From contig NZ_FNVU01000024.1 of assembly GCF_900107965.1 (NCBI RefSeq), forward strand, positions 1-64,000: a stretch of DNA of 64,000 nucleotides, read 5' to 3'. Source of the stretch: Actinacidiphila yanglinensis. GTDB lineage: Bacteria; Actinomycetota; Actinomycetes; Streptomycetales; Streptomycetaceae. The notes under the pieces are model-generated. The model searched no databases. It was not told the DNA's origin and was given only the letters and a program-made list of their open reading frames with translations. This document shows positions 49,034 through 56,261 of the stretch, in pieces (the stretch's first letter is position 1; the number at the start of each line of letters is the position of its first letter). The position numbers and the translations under genes are program-made.

Positions 49034-50437
49034 TCAGCGCTCGGCCCCGGGCAACCACGGCTCGTGCCAGGGCGGGCGGCCGTGGACGAGGGACCCGGCC
49101 CCGTCGGGGCCCCAACTGCCCGGCGTGTAGGGCTGGATCGCGGCGGGCTCGTCGATGAGGGGCTGCACGATGCGCCACGCCTCCTCCACGCTGTCCTCGC
49201 GGGTGAACAGGCTGTGGTCCCCGGTGAGCGCGCTGTTCAGCAGGCGCTCGTACGGTTCGAAGGGCTCGCCGAGTTCCTGCGCGAAGGAGGAGTCGAGGTA
49301 CAGCGGGCGCCAGGTCTCCTCGCCCAGCCCGACGAGTTGCAGGCGCGCGCCGGGCTCGGGGTCGATGCGCAGCACGATCTGGTTCTGCTCGGCCTGGTGG
49401 GGCGTGGGCAGGAACGCCAGGCGGGGTGCGCGGTGCAGGATGAGGCGCACCTCGGTGGCGCGCACCGGGAGGTTCTTGCCGGCCCGCAGGAAGAACGGGA
49501 CGTCGAACCACTTCCAGTTGTCGATCTCCAGCTGCAGCGCGATGAACGTCTCGGTGTCCGAGTCGGCCGCGACGCCGGGCGTGTCGCGGTAGCCGGTGTA
49601 CTGGCCGCGCACGCTGCGGCGCGGGTCGGCGGTGCGGACCGCTTTGAGCACCTCCGCCTTGCGGTCCCGGAGGGTGTCGGCACCGGCGTCCGCGGGCGGG
49701 TCCATCGTGACGGCGGCGAGCACCTGCAGCAGGTGGTTCTGCACGACGTCGCGCAGGGCTCCGACCGGGTCGTAGAACTTCCCGCGGTCCTCGACGCCGA
49801 AGTCCTCGGCCATGGTGATCTGCACGGCGCTGACGCTGCCGCGGTTCCACAGCCCGGTCATCGCGGGGTTGGCGAAGCGCAGGTACTCGATCTCGATGAC
49901 CGGTTCCTTGCCGAGGAAGTGGTCGACGCGCAGCAGCTGGTCCTCGCTCAGCAGCGCGCGCAGCCGGGCGTTGAGCGCGCGGGCGGAGGCCAGGTCGTGG
50001 CCGAAGGGCTTCTCGACGGCCACGCAGGCGTCGTGCAGCAGGTTGGCGGCGCCGAGCTGCTCGACGATGGGGCCGAACAGCGTGGGCGGCATCTCCAGGT
50101 AGTGGACGCTGGTGTGGTCCGGGCCGATCTCGGCGGCGAGCCGGAGGTACAGGGCGGGGTCCGTGACGTCGCCGTGCAGGTAGGTGACGCGGTCGGCGAA
50201 GCGCTGGAAGACGTCGTCCTCGACGGTCTGGCCGGTGGCGGCGATCCGCTCGCGGGCCTGTGCGGTGAACTCGGCGGTGGTCATCTCCGTGCTGGCCACG
50301 CCGATGACGCGGCAGTTCAGCAGGCCGCGCCGTTCGAGGCGGTAGAGGGCACGCAGGGTCATCTTGCGCGCGAGGTCGCCGGTGATGCCGAACACGATCA
50401 GGGTGTCCGCGGACTTCCGCGGGTCGGTGGGCGTCAT
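49034..50437 (-). CDS. zwf: Glucose-6-phosphate 1-dehydrogenase
   Basis: This 467-residue enzyme catalyses G6P plus NADP+ to 6-phosphogluconolactone, the first step of the pentose phosphate pathway. The coenzyme motif FGITGDLARK is at residues 16-25. The substrate motif RVDHFLGK is at 170-177, with the catalytic His, and EKPFGHDLASA is just before it. The C-terminal domain has FDVPFFLRAGKNLPVRATEV and ends near WLPGAER. It is about 40 residues shorter than usual Streptomyces Zwf and is not beside tal, tkt or opcA, so it may be a second copy. It converges with GH9 and could supply NADPH for nearby catabolism, but no shared control is visible. Confidence 0.95.
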   Translation of the reverse strand: MTPTDPRKSADTLIVFGITGDLARKMTLRALYRLERRGLLNCRVIGVASTEMTTAEFTAQARERIAATGQTVEDDVFQRFADRVTYLHGDVTDPALYLRLAAEIGPDHTSVHYLEMPPTLFGPIVEQLGAANLLHDACVAVEKPFGHDLASARALNARLRALLSEDQLLRVDHFLGKEPVIEIEYLRFANPAMTGLWNRGSVSAVQITMAEDFGVEDRGKFYDPVGALRDVVQNHLLQVLAAVTMDPPADAGADTLRDRKAEVLKAVRTADPRRSVRGQYTGYRDTPGVAADSDTETFIALQLEIDNWKWFDVPFFLRAGKNLPVRATEVRLILHRAPRLAFLPTPHQAEQNQIVLRIDPEPGARLQLVGLGEETWRPLYLDSSFAQELGEPFEPYERLLNSALTGDHSLFTREDSVEEAWRIVQPLIDEPAAIQPYTPGSWGPDGAGSLVHGRPPWHEPWLPGAER

Positions 50438-50695
50438 GTCGCGGTCCTCCCGGTGCTGCGGGGCCCTGCGGTGTGGCGGTACGCCGCGGTGGGCGTGTTC
50501 CCGGCGGGTGCCGTTGCCGTTGCTGTTGCCGTACGGGAAGGGCGCGGGTCCCGACCCGCGCGGGCCGGACCGCGCGGCGCCCGTCCCCCAGGGTGCGCCC
50601 TGGCGGACGGGTCCACCACGCGGGCGGGTGCCGCCGCCGGCGGATCGGCGCGGGTGGAGGGCTCTCGCGGGAGGACGGGGCGTCTCGCGGGAGGG

Positions 50696-51229
50696 CTACC
50701 GGCCGGCCGCCACCGTTCTGCGCCACCGCACCTCGCCGTCGTAGTACTCCCCGGTGGGCGCCAGGCCCGCGGCGGCGGCGACGGCCGCGGAGGCGGCGTG
50801 GTCGGGGTGGATGTGCGCGATCACCGTCGGAACGGGCCGGCCGTCGAGCCAGTCGACCAGGCCGACGGCGGCCTCCCGGGCGATCCCGCGGCCCTGCCAG
50901 GGCGTGCCGACGACCCAGGCGATCTCGGCGACGGGACCGTCCTCGCCACCGGGGACGACGGTCGCCTGGACCGTGCCCACCAGGCGGTCCTCCGCACGGA
51001 GCCGCAGCATCCAGTTCAGCCAGCAGACGGCCGGGTCCGGCGAACCGGCCGCCAGCCGCTCGTAGCGCTCCCGCAGGGCCTCGGGCGTGGCCGGCTCGCC
51101 GCCGATGAAGCGGTGCAGCGCCGGATCGCCGAGCACCTCGGCCATCTCCGCGGCGTGCGCGGGAACCAGCGGCAGCAGGTCGAGGCGGGCGGTGCCGAGG
51201 GGCCGCGGGACCAGGCGACCGGGCTTCAC
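50696..51229 (-). CDS. GNAT-family N-acetyltransferase
   Basis: The 177-residue protein belongs to the RimJ/RimL-like GNAT group. LGTARLDLLPLVPAHAAEMAEVL starts the fold, VCWLNWMLRLRAEDRLVGTVQATV forms the central sheet, and the acetyl-CoA loop is GTPWQGRGIAREAAVGLVDWL (about residues 110-130, Q/R-x-x-G-x-A). Such enzymes acetylate amino groups of proteins, antibiotics or small metabolites. It is transcribed alone upstream of zwf on the same strand, with a 258-base gap in which I see no gene. The substrate is unknown. Confidence 0.85.
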   Translation of the reverse strand: MKPGRLVPRPLGTARLDLLPLVPAHAAEMAEVLGDPALHRFIGGEPATPEALRERYERLAAGSPDPAVCWLNWMLRLRAEDRLVGTVQATVVPGGEDGPVAEIAWVVGTPWQGRGIAREAAVGLVDWLDGRPVPTVIAHIHPDHAASAAVAAAAGLAPTGEYYDGEVRWRRTVAAGR

Positions 51230-51479
51230 GCCGCCTCCCGGAGGCGGGCGTGCTCGGCGCCCCTCGGACGCGGCGTGTCCAGCAGGGAACGTGCCATGCC
51301 CGGCACCCTACAACCGCCCCCCGCACCCGCTTCGCACGCCCGTGGCCGGTGGGCGGCTCACCCGATCCGTGCACGTTGGCGCGGATGCGGTGCGGCGGCT
51401 GGTCCGTCTCCTCCAGGATGTGACGACACGAGCGGCCGCCACGGAGGCGGGCGCACGGCAGGACAGGGGGAAGGCCGGG

Positions 51480-52352
51480 ATGGTCAGGACGGATGGGACA
51501 CGAAGAGCCACAGCCGGGGTGGCCGAGGCCGACGACGGGCTGGCCGTGGTCGTGGCCGAGCGGGCCGCGCGGGCCGCGGGCGGGCTGCTGCGGCGCCTGG
51601 GCGGTACGGACGCGGCACGCGCACGGCCCAAGGGGGGCCACGAGATCGTCACCGACGCGGACCTGCGGGCGGACGCGCTGATCAGGGAGGTGCTGGCGGC
51701 GCGCTTCCCCACCCACCGGGTGGTCAGCGAGGAGACCTGGGACGGCTGGCAGGACGGGATGTTCGACGGGCCGGTGTGGGTGGTCGACCCGATGGACGGC
51801 TCGGCGAACTTCGCGCACGGGTACCCGTACGTCTCGGTGTCGGTGGCGTTCGCGGTCGACGGCGTGGTGCGGGCGGGGGCGGTGCACGCGCCGTTCCTGG
51901 GGCACACGTTCACCGCCGTGAAGGGCGGCGGCGCGCGCCGCAACGGGCGGCGGCTGGCGGCGGCGGACACGTCGGCCCTGGGTGACGCCCTGGTCAGCAC
52001 GGGATTTCCGCACCAGCGCGGGCAGTTGGACCCGGTGCTGGAGCGGGTGCGGCGGCTGGTGCTGAACTGCCGCGACGTACGGCGGGCCGGATCGCCCGCG
52101 CTGGACATCGCACTGGTCGCGGCGGGGATGCTCGACGCGCACACGGAGAGCCTGGCGCCCTGGGACGTGGCCGCGGCCGCGCTGGTCGCCACCGAGGCAG
52201 GGGCGCGCCGCGGGAACCTGCTGCCCGAGCCGTTCCCGCTCTCCCCCGACCTGTCGGGCACGGGGATCGTCGTGGCCGCGCCCGGGGTGTACGACGCGCT
52301 GTGCGCGCTGCTGGCCGAGGAGGAGCACCCGGCGGGCGAGCAGGCGACGTGA
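51480..52352 (+). CDS. Inositol-monophosphatase-family phosphatase
   Basis: This 290-residue member of the Mg2+/Li+-dependent phosphatase superfamily has the metal-binding Glu in VVSEETWDG (E84/E85), D103 and D106 in WVVDPMDGSANFAHG, and the C-terminal Asp in LAPWDVAAAALVATEAGA. The upstream Thr/Asp pair EIVTDADLRAD is also present. DPMDGSANF replaces the common DPLDGTTNF. Substrates in the family include inositol phosphate, fructose-1,6-bisphosphate, histidinol phosphate and PAP. ATG 51480 was chosen where similarity begins. It is monocistronic and divergent from the acetyltransferase, with a 250-base gap that shows nothing else. Confidence 0.88.
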   Translation: MVRTDGTRRATAGVAEADDGLAVVVAERAARAAGGLLRRLGGTDAARARPKGGHEIVTDADLRADALIREVLAARFPTHRVVSEETWDGWQDGMFDGPVWVVDPMDGSANFAHGYPYVSVSVAFAVDGVVRAGAVHAPFLGHTFTAVKGGGARRNGRRLAAADTSALGDALVSTGFPHQRGQLDPVLERVRRLVLNCRDVRRAGSPALDIALVAAGMLDAHTESLAPWDVAAAALVATEAGARRGNLLPEPFPLSPDLSGTGIVVAAPGVYDALCALLAEEEHPAGEQAT

Positions 52353-52534
52353 AGCGCCTGCCGGTGAGCTGAATGTCCGGCGCGGAGCGACCAGACCGGG
52401 CGGGCGGGACGGAGCGGTGGCCCGCGCGGCCGTCCCGTGGGTCCCGCGCCGCACCGGCCCCGCCGTACCCCGTCGAGGGTCCCGCGCGGCCGCGCCGTGC
52501 CGCCCGGACATCCGCCCGCTCGGCGCCTTTCCTC

Positions 52535-52572
52535 TTGCGTGCGATGCTACGAAATCGTATAGTCCGATATCG
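52535..52572 (+). promoter_or_regulatory. Leaderless promoter with palindromic operators, marR at 52572
   Basis: TTGCGT (52535-52540), 17 bases, then TATAGT (52558-52563) form a promoter whose -10 ends eight bases before GTG 52572, so the transcript should be leaderless. TACGA-AA-TCGTA (52548-52559) is a perfect palindrome overlapping the -10, and CGATATCG (52565-52572) is a second at the start site. Both are likely binding sites for the MarR protein encoded here. Confidence 0.7.
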
Positions 52573-53006
52573 TGACTTCCATTTCCTCTCCGGCCGAGGA
52601 CTCGCCCCTGCTCGCGCTGCAGCGGGCCACCCACGCCACCCTCCAAGCGCTCACCGCCGAACTGGTCGACCTCGACCTGACCGCGTCCGAGATCAACGCC
52701 CTCGCCAACCTCGCCGACGGGAAGGGCCGCACGGTCTCCCAGCTCGGCGCCGCCGCCGGCACCCGGCCCACCACGCTGACCAGCGTGCTCGACCGGCTGG
52801 AGCGCCGTGGCCACATCACCCGCGGCACCCGCGCCGGCGACCGCCGGTCCGTGCTCGTCGAGCTGACGCCCGCCGGGCGGCTCGCGGCCGACACGATCCG
52901 GGAGGCCCTCGCCGACCTGGAGCGCCGCGCGCTCGGCGGGCTCCCGCCCGAGGCGATCGCCGGCTTCCACACCGTCCTGGACGTGCTCGCGAAGGTGCCG
53001 TCATGA
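52572..53006 (+). CDS. MarR-family transcriptional regulator
   Basis: The 144-residue MarR-type winged-helix protein has the reading helix in TVSQLGAAAGTRPTTLTSVLDRLERRG (about residues 55-81) and the wing HITRGTRAGDRRSVLVELT (D-R-R tip). The GTG start at 52572 coincides with the predicted transcription start. Its stop overlaps the next gene by four bases. With palindromic sites over its own promoter it should be autoregulated. It controls no obvious exporter, only the uncharacterised gene downstream. Confidence 0.9.
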   Translation: MTSISSPAEDSPLLALQRATHATLQALTAELVDLDLTASEINALANLADGKGRTVSQLGAAAGTRPTTLTSVLDRLERRGHITRGTRAGDRRSVLVELTPAGRLAADTIREALADLERRALGGLPPEAIAGFHTVLDVLAKVPS

Positions 53007-53482
53007 CCGCCCACGGCGGCGAATCGCCGTCCGCCTTCGACGGGTTGATGGCCGAGGTGATGACCGGTGCGGACCGGTTCGGCCACCGCGAGCACGTCCA
53101 CCTCACCTGGCTGGCCGTCCGCCGCCACGGCACCGCGGCGGCGACCGAGCTGATCAGTGGCGGGATCCGGCGCACCGCCCGCTACGCGGGAGCGCCGCAG
53201 AAGTACCACGCCACCGTCAGCCGCGCCTGGGTCGAACTCGTCGCCCACCACGTCCAGGAGGACGACCTGCGGGCGCACGCCACGGGCACGGCGGACGCGA
53301 TCGGACCGCAGCAGTCCGCCTTCACCGCCTTCGCGGCCCACCACACCGCCCTGCTGGACAAGCGCCTGCTCACCCGCTTCTACCGGCCCGCCACGCTCGC
53401 CTCACCGCCGGCCAGGACCGGTTGGGTCGAGCCGGACCTCGCGCCGTTCCCCTGGCAGGACCGTCCCGGCGGCTGCGCGTAA
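53003..53482 (+). CDS. Protein of unknown function coupled to MarR
   Basis: This 159-residue soluble helical protein is of a family I do not know by name. It is rich in His and Trp with GHREHVHLTWLAVRRHG near residues 25-42, APQKYHATVSRAWVELVAHHVQ (about 67-88) and KRLLTRFYRPATLAS near the end. The HREHVHL and KYHATV blocks look like conserved active-site or metal-site segments. Short proteins with H-x-x-H and KYH-T-x-x-W segments occur in many bacteria as hypothetical genes. ATG 53003 overlaps the marR stop, so it is translated with the regulator and is likely its main regulated product. Confidence 0.75.
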   Translation: MTAHGGESPSAFDGLMAEVMTGADRFGHREHVHLTWLAVRRHGTAAATELISGGIRRTARYAGAPQKYHATVSRAWVELVAHHVQEDDLRAHATGTADAIGPQQSAFTAFAAHHTALLDKRLLTRFYRPATLASPPARTGWVEPDLAPFPWQDRPGGCA

Positions 53483-53490
53483 GCGCGGAC

Positions 53491-53522
53491 ACCTCTCAGG
53501 CCGGAGTGCCGGCCTGAGAGGT
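53491..53522. terminator. Perfect bidirectional terminator overlapping an MFS stop codon
   Basis: ACCTCTCAGGCCGG (53491-53504), loop AGTG and CCGGCCTGAGAGGT (53509-53522) make a perfect 14-bp stem. It begins nine bases after the hypothetical gene at 53003. It contains the stop codon (53496-53498) of the convergent MFS gene, so part of the hairpin is coding sequence. Confidence 0.8.
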
Positions 53523-54899
53523 CGCGGCCGCCGCGGACCGGTCGACGCGGCGCAATGCGGGAAGCATGACGATGCCCAGCAGGAGCGTGGGCACGCCGCC
53601 GACCACGAGCGACCAGCGGCTGCCGAGGTCCTGCGCGACCCATCCGACCAGGGGCCCGCCGATCACGGTGGTGCCGCCCCAGGCCAGGGCCCACAGGGCC
53701 ATCACCCGGCCGCGCATCGCGGGCGCCGCGGCGAGCTGGAGCGCGGTCTTGGACAGCGAGTTGAAGCTGACGCCGCCGTAGCCGACGAAGAGCAGCGCGA
53801 GCAGTTCCCAGGGCAGGGTCGGGGCCAGGGCGGCGGCGGTGATGGCCACGCCCCAGCCGACGGAGGCGACCGCCAGCGAACTGCTGTGCCGGGGGTTGCC
53901 GCGGCCCGCGACGACGAGGCCCCCGAGCACGGCGCCGATGGCCATCACCGCCGCCATCGCCCCGTACGTCCCGGCGCCGCCGTGCAGGGCGCCGCGGGCC
54001 ACCAGCGGGAGGGTGACCGGGAACTCGTAGGCGAGGGCGCCGGTGATCGTGATCATCACCAGCGGCAGCAGGAGCGCCGGGGTGCTACGGGCGTAGCGCA
54101 GCCCGGCGCGGACCTGGCCCTTCTCGCGGGGCGGGCGGTCGACGGGGTTCATCTCGGCCGGGCGCATGAGCACGAGGCTGACCAGGACGCCCGCGAACGA
54201 GAGGGCGTTGAGGACGAAGCACGTGGTGAGGCCGACCCCGGCGACGAGGGCGCCGCCGGCCGCCGCGCCCAGCACCCGGGCGAGGTTGACCGAGACGGAG
54301 TTGAGGGTGACCGCGTTGGCCAGCTGCTCGCGCGGCACCAGGTCGCCGATCAGGCTCTGCCGGGCCGGGTTGTCGAAGACGGTGAGCACGCCGAGCGCCA
54401 GCGACAGCGCGACCACGCCGCCGAAGCTCGCCGCGCCCAGCCCGGTCATGAGCGCGAAGGCGACGGCGACCGCGGCGGACGCCGACTGGGTGAGGTAGAG
54501 CAGCCGGCGCCGGTCGTAGCGGTCGGCGATCAGGCCGCCGAACGGGCCGAGCAGCGCGAGCGGCAGGAAGCGGGCGCCGGTGGAGATGCCGAGGTCGGCG
54601 CCGCTGCCGGTCAGGTGCAGCACGAGGAAGGCGAGCGCCAGCGTCTGCATCCAGGTCCCGGCGATCGACACCGAGTAACCCCAGAAGTAGAGGCGGTAGT
54701 TGCGGATCGACAGGGAGCTGAAGGCGCGGGACAGCGCGCGGGTGCGGCCCGCCGCGGCCCGCGTGTCACCGGCGGCCCGGTCCGGGGCTGCGGTGGCGCC
54801 GGCAGTACCCACGCCCCCGCCGGCCGCGTCACCGCCCGTGTCCGTACGCGTCGTGCCGGCCGGCTCGGGGCCCGGGGACGGGTCGTCCGGCGCCGTCAC
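53496..54899 (-). CDS. MFS transporter, EntS/DHA3-like
   Basis: The 467-residue exporter has 12 predicted helices after a Pro/Gly/Thr-rich cytoplasmic N terminus of about 60 residues. RNYRLYFWGYSVSIAGTWMQTLALAFLVLHLTGS and GPFGGLIADRYDRRRLLYLTQ (motif A) are typical of the enterobactin-exporter-like (MFS_3) group. FDNPARQSLIGDLVPREQLANAVTLNS is the DHA3 hallmark (about residues 175-202). The GTG start at 54899 overlaps the MarR gene stop by four bases, so expression is tied to that regulator. Its last codons form a terminator stem. Export of a siderophore, drug or macrolide-type compound is the family role. Confidence 0.9.
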   Translation of the reverse strand: MTAPDDPSPGPEPAGTTRTDTGGDAAGGGVGTAGATAAPDRAAGDTRAAAGRTRALSRAFSSLSIRNYRLYFWGYSVSIAGTWMQTLALAFLVLHLTGSGADLGISTGARFLPLALLGPFGGLIADRYDRRRLLYLTQSASAAVAVAFALMTGLGAASFGGVVALSLALGVLTVFDNPARQSLIGDLVPREQLANAVTLNSVSVNLARVLGAAAGGALVAGVGLTTCFVLNALSFAGVLVSLVLMRPAEMNPVDRPPREKGQVRAGLRYARSTPALLLPLVMITITGALAYEFPVTLPLVARGALHGGAGTYGAMAAVMAIGAVLGGLVVAGRGNPRHSSSLAVASVGWGVAITAAALAPTLPWELLALLFVGYGGVSFNSLSKTALQLAAAPAMRGRVMALWALAWGGTTVIGGPLVGWVAQDLGSRWSLVVGGVPTLLLGIVMLPALRRVDRSAAAATSQAGTPA

Positions 54900-55417
54900 G
54901 AGGCGGCGTCCGTACGGCCCGGGCCGGCCGCCATCGCGGGACTGTTCGGACGCCGCACGGGGTCGTCCTCCTCCGGCCCGGCGGCACCGGTCGGCTCGAA
55001 CCCGGCGAGGCGCTCCAGCAGCGTCCCCGCGGCGATCAGCACCTGCTGCTCCTCCGGGTCGAGCAGCGCCTCGACGGCGCGTCCCAGCCAGGTGTCCCGC
55101 TCGCTGCGGGTCCCGGCGACGGCGGCGCGGCCGGCCGGGGTGACCGAGACCAGGACCCGGCGGGCGTCCGCCACGTCCCGGCTGCGGCTGACGAATCCGG
55201 CCGCCTCCAGCTCGCGCAGCGCGGCGGCCACGTTGGAGCTGGTCATCTGGAGCTCGCCGGCGAGCCGGCGCGGCTGCGCGTCCGGCATCCGGTCGGCGGC
55301 GGCGAGCACCTGCCGGGCGGTCCTGGACACGCCGTGCGTGGGTCCCCCCTCGCGGCGCAGGCGCCGCTGGAGCTGCCTCATCTGCCCGCGCAGCCGCAGG
55401 ACCTCGCGATCTTCCAT
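54896..55417 (-). CDS. MarR-family transcriptional regulator
   Basis: The 173-residue regulator has a basic N terminus (RLRGQMRQLQRRLRREGG) and a winged helix with PRRLAGELQMTSSNVAAALRELEAAG (about residues 49-74) and wing FVSRSRDVADARRVLVSVT (D-x-R tip). The C-terminal 30 residues are Pro/Gly-rich. ATG 55417 lies six bases after a TAAGAT -10, so the transcript is probably leaderless. The gene overlaps the MFS exporter downstream, forming a repressor-exporter pair like the one at 1808-3773. Confidence 0.9.
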   Translation of the reverse strand: MEDREVLRLRGQMRQLQRRLRREGGPTHGVSRTARQVLAAADRMPDAQPRRLAGELQMTSSNVAAALRELEAAGFVSRSRDVADARRVLVSVTPAGRAAVAGTRSERDTWLGRAVEALLDPEEQQVLIAAGTLLERLAGFEPTGAAGPEEDDPVRRPNSPAMAAGPGRTDAAS

Positions 55418-55423
55418 ACGACT

Positions 55424-55452
55424 ATCTTACATAGCTATTCCGCATCACTAAA
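55424..55452 (-). promoter_or_regulatory. Leaderless promoter of marR-MFS pair
   Basis: On the minus strand TTTAGT (55452-55447), 17 bases, then TAAGAT (55429-55424) precede ATG 55417 by six bases. An AATAGCTATG segment with a TAGCTA palindrome lies between the two boxes and may be the MarR operator. The stretch is distinctly A/T-rich for this genome. Confidence 0.65.
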
Positions 55453-55618
55453 ATGCGGCCGAGGGCGATCGCCCTCGGCTTCCGGCTCCACGGCCCCCTC
55501 CGGCGCCGTGGCCGCGCTCCCCCGAGCACCCGCGGCCACGACGCCCCCCGCGAGCGCGACGGCTCCCGCGAGCGCGACGGCTCCGCGCCCACGGGGGTTT
55601 CCGCGCATACGGCTCAGC

Positions 55619-56086
55619 TCAGCAGTGGTACATCACGACGATGTAATCCGTGGCGGAGCCGATGAAGTGCTGGCCCGGGCCGAGGTCGGGAGTCTGCTGG
55701 TACCAGTCCGCCCCGCCATCGTCCGACCGGAGCTGCGCGGAGCAGTAGCCCGGGCCCAGGTACCAGCCGGCCGCGTTGGCCCAACCGAATGCGTCCTCCG
55801 TGTTGTCCTCCGCCGGCAGGACGGCGTCGTAGGCGCCCTGGGTGTAGACACCGTCCTTGATGTGCATGACACCGAGGCCGATGCTGTTGTCGTTCCCGAT
55901 GAAGTTCGTTCCGGCGGCAGCGGCGGCTTTCGCCGCGGCGACCATCTCCGGCGAGACGGAGATGCTCCTCGGGGCGTGGGACGCCACCGCACCGCGATCG
56001 GCGGCGCCGGCCGGCGTCGTCCCGACGGCAACGCCCACGAGAGCGATGACACCCACCGCGGCTGCCACCTGTGACCTTCTGTTCAT
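55619..56086 (-). CDS. Secreted protein of unknown function, likely SARP-activated
   Basis: The 155-residue protein has a signal peptide (MNRRSQVAAAVGVIALVG, cleavage after about AGAA-30). The mature part starts with an Ala-rich helix (PEMVAAAKAAAAAGTNFIG), then a compact domain with GLGVMHIKDGVYTQGAYDAVLP, ANAAGWYLGPGYCSAQLRSDDG, and an ending YIVVMYHC. Two Cys (PGYCSA and the last residue) could form one disulphide. I do not recognise the family. AAGGGGG precedes ATG 56086. Its promoter has three heptamer repeats of SARP type, and the SARP gene is immediately upstream on the same strand. Confidence 0.75.
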   Translation of the reverse strand: MNRRSQVAAAVGVIALVGVAVGTTPAGAADRGAVASHAPRSISVSPEMVAAAKAAAAAGTNFIGNDNSIGLGVMHIKDGVYTQGAYDAVLPAEDNTEDAFGWANAAGWYLGPGYCSAQLRSDDGGADWYQQTPDLGPGQHFIGSATDYIVVMYHC

Positions 56087-56137
56087 CTTTCCCCCTTCAC
56101 GGTGACCCGCCCCGCGGATCACATCCGGTGTGCGGCG

Positions 56138-56230
56138 AAGCTAGCTCCACGCGTCCTGGACTCGTCCTGGGTTCGTCCTCACGCCAGGTCAGCGGGGCGA
56201 TCCGCCGCGGCACCGTCGTGGAATCGTCCT
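56138..56230 (-). promoter_or_regulatory. SARP-type direct heptamers and -10 upstream of secreted gene
   Basis: On the minus strand AGGACGA (56179-56173), AGGACGA (56168-56162) and AGGACGC (56157-56151) are spaced by exactly 11 bp. A TAGCTT -10 (56143-56138) starts seven bases after the last repeat, the known SARP activator geometry. A further copy lies at 56230-56224. The -10 is about 52 bases before ATG 56086. Confidence 0.72.
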
Positions 56231-56261
56231 GGTAGGAGGTCGCTGCGCGGCGTCGGGCAGG

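Noticed and set aside
49026..52970. Long minus-strand frame across zwf and its neighbours
   Set aside because: It runs through zwf, the acetyltransferase and the plus-strand phosphatase in a shadow frame with Arg/Gly/Pro-rich content.
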